Below are positions 5,530 through 11,390 of a stretch of DNA of 11,390 bases, in pieces. Below the pieces are notes generated by a model. It did no database searches, was not told where the DNA came from, and worked only from the letters and a program-made list of their open reading frames with translations. The DNA lies in NCBI GenBank assembly GCA_902797785.1, contig CADBUD010000110.1, forward strand, positions 1 through 11,390. The letters are read 5' to 3'. This stretch comes from an uncultured Lachnospiraceae bacterium (GTDB taxonomy: Bacteria; Bacillota; Clostridia; Lachnospirales; Lachnospiraceae). How positions within the stretch are numbered: the stretch's first letter is position 1; every line of letters starts with the position of its first letter. Made by a program: the position numbers and the translations under genes.

Positions 5530-6837
5530 ATGAAATCCTACTTAAAAATGAGCCGGAAGGAATTAGAAGAGTTAAAGGAGCAGCTGACCAAAGAATACCG
5601 GGAATTTCAAGGGAAGAACCTGAGCCTGGATATGTCTAGGGGAAAGCCGAGCGCAGAGCAGCTCGACCTGACCATGCCGATGATGGATGTCTTAAATTCC
5701 AAGTCAGATCTCATTGCCAGCGATGGGATAGATTGTCGGAATTATGGAGATCTGAACGGGATCTATGAGGCCAGAAAGCTGATGGCAGATGTCATGGGCG
5801 TCGCACCGGAATACGTTGCTGTCTATGGAAGCTCTAGTCTGAATATTATGTATGACACTGTCTGCCGAGCAGTAGTACATGGAATCATGGGCTCGACACC
5901 ATGGAGCAAGCTGGAAAAAGTAAAGTTCTTATGTCCGGCTCCGGGGTATGATCGTCATTTTGCTTTGACAGAGTCCTTTGGAATTGAATTGATACCGGTT
6001 GAGATGACACCGACAGGTCCGGATATGGATGTGGTGGAGAAGTATGTAAATAATGATGAGACCGTCAAGGGAATCTGGTGTGTACCAAAGTATTCCAATC
6101 CGACAGGAGTTACCTACTCCGATGAGACGGTCCGCCGTTTTGCAGCCTTACATCCAAAAGCAGCAGATTTCCGGATTTATTGGGATAATGCTTATGCGGT
6201 ACATGATTTATATGAAGATGATCAGGATGAATTGCTGAATATTTTTGAAGAATGCAAAAAGGTCGGAAAAGTAGATATGGTCTATGGATTTGCTTCCACA
6301 TCTAAGGTGACATTTTCCGGAGGCGGACTTGCAGCGATTGCAGCTTCTGCGAACAATATGGAGGATATTAAAAAAGACCTCTCCCTTCAGACCATTTGCT
6401 TTGATAAGATCAATCAGCTCCGTCATGCGAGATATTTAAAAGATGTAGAAACCTTAAAGCAGCATATGAAAAAACATGCAGCGATCATTCGGCCAAAATT
6501 CGAAGCTGTATTGAATGCCTTAAATAAAGAACTGAGCGGAGCAGAAATCGGAAGCTGGACAACACCGAAGGGCGGCTACTTTATCTCCTTCAATGCACTG
6601 GAAGGCTGTGCGACAGAGATTGTAAAAAAAGCGAAGGAAGCCGGTGTGAAACTGACTGGTGCAGGTGCGACCTATCCATACAAAAAAGATCCGAAGGATT
6701 CGAATATTCGGATTGCGCCGACCTATCCATCCGTAGAGGAATTAAAGCAGGCAGTAGAGCTGTTCGTGCTGTGTGTTAAGTTGACGAGTGTAGAGAAGCT
6801 GTTAGAGAATGAAAATGAGCTTCAAAAAGGCGCATAA
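5530..6837 (+). CDS. PLP-dependent class I/II aminotransferase
   Basis: Cytoplasmic fold-type I aminotransferase of 435 aa. Landmarks in order are LDMSRGKPS (residues about 32-40), NYGDLNG, the substrate/cofactor motif NPTG (N190), the cofactor aspartate and tyrosine in WDNAY (D219, Y222), and the predicted Schiff-base lysine K259 in STSKVTFSGGG. A conserved Arg for the substrate carboxylate is likely in SNIRIAP near the C-terminus. The LDMSRGKPS start and overall shape recall the divergent aspartate aminotransferase subgroup (type 1c, as in Corynebacterium AspT). Aspartate or alanine transamination is thus the best guess, without certainty. ATG 5530 has AGAGGAG (5515-5521) 8 nt upstream; an in-frame TTG at 5488 lacks one. 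A TATAAT word at 5459-5464 could be a private -10 but has no good -35, so cotranscription with the Nudix gene (72 nt gap) is as likely. It ends at a strong terminator. Confidence 0.9.
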   Translation: MKSYLKMSRKELEELKEQLTKEYREFQGKNLSLDMSRGKPSAEQLDLTMPMMDVLNSKSDLIASDGIDCRNYGDLNGIYEARKLMADVMGVAPEYVAVYGSSSLNIMYDTVCRAVVHGIMGSTPWSKLEKVKFLCPAPGYDRHFALTESFGIELIPVEMTPTGPDMDVVEKYVNNDETVKGIWCVPKYSNPTGVTYSDETVRRFAALHPKAADFRIYWDNAYAVHDLYEDDQDELLNIFEECKKVGKVDMVYGFASTSKVTFSGGGLAAIAASANNMEDIKKDLSLQTICFDKINQLRHARYLKDVETLKQHMKKHAAIIRPKFEAVLNALNKELSGAEIGSWTTPKGGYFISFNALEGCATEIVKKAKEAGVKLTGAGATYPYKKDPKDSNIRIAPTYPSVEELKQAVELFVLCVKLTSVEKLLENENELQKGA

Positions 6838-6878
6838 GAGAAGGTCGTTACGATGTAGAGCAGGAAAATCTGATAAAG

Positions 6879-6920
6879 ACCCACAGGCAGATTGGTGAGT
6901 TGATCTGTCTGTGGGTTTTT
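6879..6920 (+). terminator. Intrinsic terminator after the aminotransferase gene
   Basis: ACCCACAGGCAGAT (6879-6892) pairs with ATCTGTCTGTGGGT (6903-6916), a 14-bp stem with one G-U pair and a 10-nt loop. It is followed by an uninterrupted T-run (6916-6920) and a second T-rich stretch. It insulates the Rnf operon from the upstream genes. The only A-rich flank on the other side is weak, so it is probably not bidirectional. Confidence 0.92.
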
Positions 6921-6974
6921 GTTACTTTTTCCTGCAATTTCTCTGGAAATTTCCACAAAAAAATAGTATAGTAT

Positions 6975-6983
6975 TGATATAAA
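6975..6983 (+). promoter_or_regulatory. Candidate extended -10 of the rnf operon promoter
   Basis: TGATATAAA combines a TGn extension with TATAAA, placed after a strong terminator and 24 nt before rnfC. No good -35 lies at 17 nt; the nearest match, TTCCAC (6951-6956), is too far at 21 nt. A second TATAGT word (6967-6972) is an alternative. The promoter must lie in this short gap, but the exact element is uncertain. I see no operator palindrome here. Confidence 0.4.
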
Positions 6984-7006
6984 TTTATAAAGAAAGAAGG
7001 GATTCT

Positions 7007-8329
7007 ATGAGTCTGGGCACGTTTCAAGGAGGAGTCCATCCCTACGACGGAAAAGAGCTTTCCAAATCGAAGGCTCTTCGTCCTGTCCTGCCCAAAAGAG
7101 ATCTTGCGTTTTTACTCTCCCAGCATATCGGAGCGCCTGCGAAACCAATCGTATCCGTGGGGGATCAAGTAAAAGTGGGACAGAAAATTGCAGAAGCCGG
7201 GGGATTTGTTTCTGCATCTATTTATTCGTCAGTTTCCGGAACGGTCAAAAAAATAGAACCAAGGAGAACGGCGACAGGAGCTCAATGTGATGCCATCATC
7301 ATTGCCAATGATAATCAGTATGAAGAGGTAGAATATCCAAAAAGAAAACCGGTGGATCAAATGTCGGGAAAAGAGATTATCGATGCAATTCGTGAGGCAG
7401 GGGTTGTCGGTATGGGAGGCGCGGGATTCCCGACCCATGTAAAGCTTTCGCCAAAAGCACCGGATCAGATTGATGTGATCATTGCCAACTGTGCAGAGTG
7501 CGAGCCGTATATCACAGCAGATTATCGGAGAATGATGGAACATCCAAAGGAACTGATCGAAGGACTAAAGATTATTTTAAAATTGTTCGATCAGGCAAAG
7601 GCTGTGCTCGGCATCGAGGACAACAAGCCGGACTGTATCAAAACTTTGACTGATCTGACCAAAAACGAGAAAAGAATCGAGGTAAAGGCATTAAAGACCA
7701 AATATCCGCAAGGGTCAGAGCGTCAGTTGATTTATGCCGTAACAGGCAGAAAGGTCAATTCCTCCATGCTTCCGGCAGATGCCGGGTGTATTGTGGATAA
7801 TGTCGAGACCATCATTGCCGTATATCGGGCCGTAGCAGAAGGAAAACCACTGATGGAGCGGACGGTAACAATTACAGGACCGGCAATCGCAGAGCCATCC
7901 AACTTCCTTGCAAAGATCGGGACGAGCTTTGAGGATCTGATCGAAGAAGCCGGTGGCTTTTCTGTCCCGCCAATCAAATGCATTTCCGGTGGTCCAATGA
8001 TGGGATTTGCCCTGTTCCAGACAGATTTTCCGGTGACCAAGACAAGCTCTGCCCTGCTTTGTCTGACCAGGGATGAGGTTGCGGAGGGAAAGCAGACGAA
8101 CTGTATAAATTGCGGCAGATGTGTTTCTGTCTGTCCGTCCCGGATCGTTCCGTCCCGTCTTGCCAAATTTGCTGAGCATGATGATATGGAAGCCTTTGAG
8201 CGGTGGAATGGTCTGGAGTGCGTCAATTGTGGAAGCTGCAGCTACGTCTGTCCGGCGAAGCTGTCTTTAGCGCAGGCAATCAACTATATGCGTCAGAAAA
8301 CGCTTGCGGAAAAAAGAAAAAAGAAGTAA
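7007..8329 (+). CDS. rnfC: Rnf complex subunit RnfC
   Basis: Peripheral cytoplasmic subunit of the ferredoxin:NAD+ oxidoreductase and site of NAD(H) reaction, 440 aa. The N-terminal GVHP motif and barrel-sandwich region come first. Next is the Complex I 51-kDa-like nucleotide/FMN region with GMGGAGFPTH (residues 135-144) and NCAECEPY, then an SLBB-type segment. Last come two [4Fe-4S] motifs, C366-C369-C372-C376 and C405-C408-C411-C415 (each CxxCxxCxxxCP). The length is typical of clostridial RnfC, which lacks the long repetitive C-terminal extension of enterobacterial forms. ATG 7007 follows AGAAGGGA. It is the first gene of the operon. The C-terminus is a lysine-rich EKRKKK tail encoded by two A-runs; the second forms a -1 slippery heptamer in frame, directly before the stop. 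Confidence 0.97.
   Translation: MSLGTFQGGVHPYDGKELSKSKALRPVLPKRDLAFLLSQHIGAPAKPIVSVGDQVKVGQKIAEAGGFVSASIYSSVSGTVKKIEPRRTATGAQCDAIIIANDNQYEEVEYPKRKPVDQMSGKEIIDAIREAGVVGMGGAGFPTHVKLSPKAPDQIDVIIANCAECEPYITADYRRMMEHPKELIEGLKIILKLFDQAKAVLGIEDNKPDCIKTLTDLTKNEKRIEVKALKTKYPQGSERQLIYAVTGRKVNSSMLPADAGCIVDNVETIIAVYRAVAEGKPLMERTVTITGPAIAEPSNFLAKIGTSFEDLIEEAGGFSVPPIKCISGGPMMGFALFQTDFPVTKTSSALLCLTRDEVAEGKQTNCINCGRCVSVCPSRIVPSRLAKFAEHDDMEAFERWNGLECVNCGSCSYVCPAKLSLAQAINYMRQKTLAEKRKKK
8317..8323 (+). other. Possible -1 frameshift slippery site at rnfC end
   Basis: The heptamer A-AAA-AAG is in the zero frame of rnfC (codons AAA at 8318 and AAG at 8321), two codons before the TAA stop at 8327-8329. A -1 slip continues without a stop through 8344 into the whole of rnfD, giving an RnfC-RnfD fusion. 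No downstream hairpin is visible, and rnfD has its own ribosome binding site. A similar heptamer at 9288-9294 in rnfD does not lead into rnfG, so chance in a lysine-rich tail is a serious alternative. Confidence 0.25.
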
Positions 8330-8343
8330 AGAAGGTGAAAAAT

Positions 8344-9315
8344 GTGAGTGAATTATACCATGTATCGGCATCCCCGCATGTTCGTTCAAAAGTATCTACA
8401 GATAAAATCATGCTTTGCGTCGTCATATCTTTATTGCCGGCGACAGTATTTGGAATCTATAATTTTGGTGTTTCTGCCTTGATCTTGACACTGCTTTCCA
8501 TTGCGTCATGTGTTTTGTCCGAATTTCTCTATACGAAGCTCATGCATCAAAAGACGACGGTCAAAGATTACAGCGCTGTGGTAACAGGATTGCTCCTGGC
8601 ACTAAATCTTCCGGCAACGGTTTCCTGGTGGATTCCAGTTCTGGGAGGCGTTTTCGCTATCCTTGTCTGTAAGATGGTGTTTGGCGGACTGGGAAGAAAT
8701 ATCATGAATCCGGCCTTAGGAGCAAGATGCTTTCTTCTGATTTCCTTTACCGGACAGATGACGAGCTTTTCGAGTGAAAAATATGCGGCCATTGATGCGT
8801 ATTCCGGGGCAACACCGTTAGCATATATCAAAAACGGGGGAACAGAGTATGATCTGATGAGCATGTTCACCGGACGTACCCTTGGGACAATCGGTGAGAC
8901 GTCTGCTATTGCCTTGTTGATCGGAGCGGCCTTTTTACTGGCCATGGGAGTGATCTCGATTCAGATTCCGGCGGCATATCTTTTGAACTTTGTCCTGTTT
9001 TTGATTCTTTTTAGTGGTCATGGGCTGGATCTTCCTTATCTGGCAGCAGAGGTCTGTGGCGGAGGTCTGTTATTGGGAGCCTTTTTTATGGCAACAGATT
9101 ATGTAACATCCCCCATTACGCCTCGGGGCAGGTTGGTCTTTGGAATTATTTTAGGTCTTCTCACCGGAATCTTTCGTATTTATGGAGGCTCTGCAGAGGG
9201 AGTTTCTTATGCGATTATTTTTACGAACCTTTTGGTCCCTCTGATCGAGCGTTTCACTATTCCGGCTGCGTTTGGAAAATCTTCAGAAAAAAAGAAAAAG
9301 AAGGGGGATGCGTGA
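8344..9315 (+). CDS. rnfD: Rnf complex subunit RnfD
   Basis: Integral membrane subunit of 323 aa with many hydrophobic segments, carrying a covalently bound FMN in characterised Rnf/NQR complexes. The N-terminal VSASPHVRSKVST block is characteristic. The flavinylation motif SGATPL contains T157, the expected FMN-bearing threonine. The block GRNIMNPALGARCFL and the C-terminal ATDYVTSPITPRG and IRIYGG-like (here FRIYGG) blocks also fit RnfD/NqrB. I chose GTG 8344 because AAGGTGA (8332-8338) sits just upstream and family members begin close to this ASPHVR block. The frame stays open back to 8203 inside rnfC, but those residues are an out-of-frame reading of rnfC. The gene begins 14 nt after rnfC and ends 1 nt before rnfG, with a lysine-rich C-terminus. 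Confidence 0.95.
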   Translation: MSELYHVSASPHVRSKVSTDKIMLCVVISLLPATVFGIYNFGVSALILTLLSIASCVLSEFLYTKLMHQKTTVKDYSAVVTGLLLALNLPATVSWWIPVLGGVFAILVCKMVFGGLGRNIMNPALGARCFLLISFTGQMTSFSSEKYAAIDAYSGATPLAYIKNGGTEYDLMSMFTGRTLGTIGETSAIALLIGAAFLLAMGVISIQIPAAYLLNFVLFLILFSGHGLDLPYLAAEVCGGGLLLGAFFMATDYVTSPITPRGRLVFGIILGLLTGIFRIYGGSAEGVSYAIIFTNLLVPLIERFTIPAAFGKSSEKKKKKGDA

Positions 9316-9316
9316 T

Positions 9317-9937
9317 ATGAAACAGATCATAAAGGATACGGTCGTTTTGACTCTGATCACCCTGATTGCGGGTCTGTGTCTGGGCTTTGTCCATGAAATT
9401 ACCAAAGAGCCGATTCGGGCGGCAGAGGAAACAGCACAGAATAAGGCATTTTTAGAGGTGATGCCGGGAGCGGATACTTTTACCGAGACAAAAGATTTTT
9501 CTGAGGAAGCAGCTGCTGCTGTTCTGGAAGAAAAAGGCTTGAGTGGTGCCGAAATTTCCGGCAGCTTTTCTGCCCTGGATGCTTCCGGAAGCCAGATCGG
9601 TACGGTGGTCAATGTGACGGCAACGGAAGGTTATGGCGGAGATATCGGGTTTTCCATGGGAATCGACAAGGATGGAACCATCCTGGGAATCTCCATTTTA
9701 TCCATTAACGAAACAGCCGGTCTCGGCATGAACGCTAAGTCTGATGATCAATGGCGGAGCCAGTTCTACCAGGGAACAGATACGACTTATGTTGTGGGAA
9801 AGGATGCGTCCGGAACAGAGGGAGAAACAATCATTGATGCTCTAAGCGGCGCGACGATTACTTCCCGCGCCATGACCAAAGGGGTCAATGCGGGAATCGG
9901 ATATTTTAAGAGCTTAGGAGGTGGGACAAATGAATAA
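9317..9937 (+). CDS. rnfG: Rnf complex subunit RnfG
   Basis: Single-span subunit of 206 aa, anchored by one N-terminal helix (about residues 7-25), with the FMN-binding domain on the outer side of the membrane. The FMN-binding motif DALSGATITSRAM is present, with T180 the predicted phosphoester-linked threonine. The central GYGGDIGFSMGID and LSINETAGLGMNAK blocks are typical of the RnfG/NqrC FMN-binding domain. I chose ATG 9317 because the GGGGG box (9303-9307) is 9 nt upstream; the in-frame ATG at 9308 abuts that box directly and would overlap rnfD by 8 nt. The 3' end overlaps rnfE by 8 nt. Confidence 0.95.
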   Translation: MKQIIKDTVVLTLITLIAGLCLGFVHEITKEPIRAAEETAQNKAFLEVMPGADTFTETKDFSEEAAAAVLEEKGLSGAEISGSFSALDASGSQIGTVVNVTATEGYGGDIGFSMGIDKDGTILGISILSINETAGLGMNAKSDDQWRSQFYQGTDTTYVVGKDASGTEGETIIDALSGATITSRAMTKGVNAGIGYFKSLGGGTNE

Positions 9938-10667
9938 ATATACAGAGCGGCTGTACAATGGAGTCATCAAAGAAAATCCGACCTTTGTTCTTTTACTTGG
10001 AATGTGTCCGACTCTTGCCACGACGACGTCGGCTTCCAATGGAGTAGGAATGGGCCTTTCTACGGCTGTTGTCCTGATTCTCTCCAATTTTCTGATTTCC
10101 CTGCTGCGAAAGATCATTCCAGACGGGGTACGTATGCCGGCCTTTATCGTGATTGTAGCTTCTTTTGTGACGATGGTGCAGTTTTTGCTCCAGGGATATG
10201 TTCCGGCCTTATATGATTCACTGGGGATTTATATTCCATTGATCGTAGTAAACTGTATTATTCTGGGAAGAGCAGAAAGCTATGCTTCCAAAAATCCGGT
10301 TCTTTTGTCTGTCTTTGATGGAATTGGCATGGGACTTGGATTTACCATTGCTCTGACAGCAATTGGAGCAGTACGTGAAATCCTAGGAGCAGGAACCCTC
10401 TTTGGATTTCGGATTCTTCCGGATTCTTATACGCCGATTGCCATCTTTATCATGGCACCGGGAGCTTTCTTTGTTCTTGCGGTACTGACAGCAGTTATGA
10501 ATCAGGTAAAAATCAATACAGCGAAAAAGTCAGGAAGATCGGTGCAGATTTTGGATTGTTCGGAAATGGGATGCGCCTCCTGCAGCAACTCTGCCTGTGG
10601 AGGAAGAGTATTTTCCATTGGGGAATCAGAAAAAAATAACTATACGGAAATGGAGGGAAAAGCATGA
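9930..10667 (+). CDS. rnfE: Rnf complex subunit RnfE
   Basis: Integral membrane subunit of 245 aa, paired with RnfA. Six hydrophobic segments fill residues about 18-200. C26 (LLGMCPTLA) and C109 (VVNCIILGR) match the cysteines that, with their RnfA counterparts, hold the intramembrane [2Fe-2S] cluster in solved Rnf/NQR structures. Beyond the last membrane segment is a hydrophilic tail with a second cysteine group, C210-x4-C215-x2-C218-x4-C223, in a Gly/Ser/Asn-rich setting. This is absent from the minimal RnfE/NqrD fold and may bind metal or a cluster (inference). ATG 9930 is preceded by AGGAGG (9916-9921) at 8 nt, inside the end of rnfG. The stop overlaps the rnfA start as ATGA, suggesting translational coupling. 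Confidence 0.95.
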   Translation: MNKYTERLYNGVIKENPTFVLLLGMCPTLATTTSASNGVGMGLSTAVVLILSNFLISLLRKIIPDGVRMPAFIVIVASFVTMVQFLLQGYVPALYDSLGIYIPLIVVNCIILGRAESYASKNPVLLSVFDGIGMGLGFTIALTAIGAVREILGAGTLFGFRILPDSYTPIAIFIMAPGAFFVLAVLTAVMNQVKINTAKKSGRSVQILDCSEMGCASCSNSACGGRVFSIGESEKNNYTEMEGKA

Positions 10668-11251
10668 GTTATTTGACAAGCCTGATTTTAATAGCAATTG
10701 GTTCATCTTTGGTGAACAACGTGGTCTTGAGTCAGTTCTTAGGTCTATGCCCATTTTTGGGCGTTTCTAAGAAGGTAGACACAGCGGCAGGGATGGGAGG
10801 CGCGATTATTTTTGTTATTACCATATCTTCTCTCGTGACCAGCTGTATTTATAAATTTATCCTGGTGCCTCTGCATTTTGAATATTTAAACACGATTGTT
10901 TTTATTTTGATCATTGCGGCATTGGTGCAGTTCGTAGAAATGTTCTTGAGAAAGGTACTGCCGCCGCTTTATGAATCCCTTGGAATCTTTCTGCCGCTGA
11001 TCACAACGAACTGTGCCGTACTTGGAGCAGCTTTATTGAACGTTCAGAATGAATATGATATTTTAGAAAGTGTAGTGAATGGATTCGCTACCGCCGTAGG
11101 ATTTACTATTTCTATCGTGATTCTGGCAGGTCTGAGAGAAAAATTAGAGTATAATGAAGAAATTCCGGCAGCATTTCAGGGAATGCCGATTGTTTTGATC
11201 ACAGCGGGATTGATGGCCATTGCGTTTTGCGGATTTTCCGGAATTATTTAG
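10664..11251 (+). CDS. rnfA: Rnf complex subunit RnfA
   Basis: Integral membrane subunit of 195 aa with six hydrophobic segments, homologous to RnfE and inserted in the opposite orientation. The family-typical NNVVLSQFLGLCPFLG block carries C29, and LITTNCAVLG carries C117. These are the predicted ligands that share the membrane-embedded [2Fe-2S] cluster with C26 and C109 of RnfE. The length is normal for the family. GGAGGG (10652-10657) lies 6 nt upstream, and the start overlaps the rnfE stop by 4 nt (ATGA). In clostridia rnfB usually follows within a few tens of bases; here it does not. Confidence 0.96.
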   Translation: MSYLTSLILIAIGSSLVNNVVLSQFLGLCPFLGVSKKVDTAAGMGGAIIFVITISSLVTSCIYKFILVPLHFEYLNTIVFILIIAALVQFVEMFLRKVLPPLYESLGIFLPLITTNCAVLGAALLNVQNEYDILESVVNGFATAVGFTISIVILAGLREKLEYNEEIPAAFQGMPIVLITAGLMAIAFCGFSGII

Positions 11252-11362
11252 TTATGGGAATCAAAGGTACTATTCACCGTCCCTTTTTGGGGCATAAGAA
11301 AACAAGTCCAGCTAATAAATGTCAATAGTAAAATGAAAAAATATTGAATTTATTTTAAGACT

Positions 11363-11385
11363 AAAAAAGGGCGCACTTATCCCTT
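11363..11385 (-). terminator. Possible minus-strand terminator at window end
   Basis: Read on the minus strand, AAGGG (11385-11381) pairs with CCCTT (11371-11367) around a 9-nt loop, and a T-run follows (A-tract 11363-11368 on the + strand). The stem is only 5 bp, so it would be weak. If real, it implies a convergent gene entering from beyond the right edge, consistent with the operon ending without rnfB here. The rest of 11252-11362 is AT-rich with a GTCCC/GGGGC hairpin (11280-11294) lacking a T-tract. Confidence 0.3.
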
Positions 11386-11390
11386 GGTGA

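Noticed and set aside
8203..8343. Upstream extension of rnfD to ATG 8203
   Set aside because: The added residues are an out-of-frame reading of the second Fe-S motif region of rnfC. RnfD homologues start near the ASPHVR block, and GTG 8344 has its own ribosome binding site.
9288..9294. Second A-AAA-AAG heptamer near the rnfD end as a frameshift into rnfG
   Set aside because: The -1 frame stops within about nine codons at 9318-9320, and rnfG lies in the +1 frame, so no fusion would result.
11254..11328. Short frame starting ATG 11254, about 24 codons, as a possible rnfB start
   Set aside because: No ribosome binding site precedes it, the residues (MGIKGTIHRP) are not the hydrophobic RnfB N-terminus, and it stops after 24 codons.
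11270..11390. Insertion sequence or group II intron end after rnfA
   Set aside because: The TCACC/GGTGA inverted pair and the GTGCGCCC word on the minus strand are suggestive, but the pair is only 5 bp and bases after GTGCGCCC do not continue like a group II intron 5' end. No transposase is visible, so I cannot assign a family.

Overview
The window looks like chromosomal DNA of an anaerobic Firmicute, most likely a Lachnospiraceae-type (Clostridium cluster XIVa) gut bacterium. The clues are strong AGGAGG-type ribosome binding sites, moderate GC, a short-form clostridial ThiC under a TPP riboswitch, and an Rnf operon in the clostridial order C-D-G-E-A. This placement is inferred from gene content, not from a database comparison. 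Every convincing gene is on the + strand; I found no tRNA, rRNA, CRISPR array or identifiable mobile element.

Region 1 (about 18-3043) is a probable three-gene unit. It encodes a PilZ-domain c-di-GMP effector of the YcgR type, a CPBP-family (Abi/CAAX) membrane protease, and a surface lipoprotein with an FKBP prolyl isomerase domain, a trigger-factor-like chaperone region and an acidic repetitive tail. Region 2 (3054-4606) is a TPP riboswitch with its terminator, followed by thiC, which makes the pyrimidine half of thiamine. No terminator separates the lipoprotein gene from the riboswitch, so the riboswitch terminator may serve both.

Region 3 (4607-6920) begins with a 299-base stretch lacking a full gene. 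It holds a good promoter, an immediately following terminator hairpin and a possible 7-codon leader ORF. A Nudix hydrolase (ADP-ribose pyrophosphatase type) and a PLP-dependent class I/II aminotransferase follow, closed by a strong terminator at 6879-6920.

Region 4 (about 6975-11251) is the tightly packed rnfCDGEA operon for the membrane ferredoxin:NAD+ oxidoreductase, which couples electron transfer from reduced ferredoxin to NAD+ with ion export. rnfB, normally next, does not start in the remaining 139 bases, which are AT-rich and end in a possible minus-strand terminator.

Most of the window is ordinary housekeeping content. The items most worth a second look are the promoter/hairpin/leader-peptide arrangement at 4715-4805, an in-frame A-AAA-AAG slippery site at the end of rnfC that could fuse RnfC to RnfD by a -1 frameshift, the cysteine-rich tail on RnfE, and the missing rnfB.
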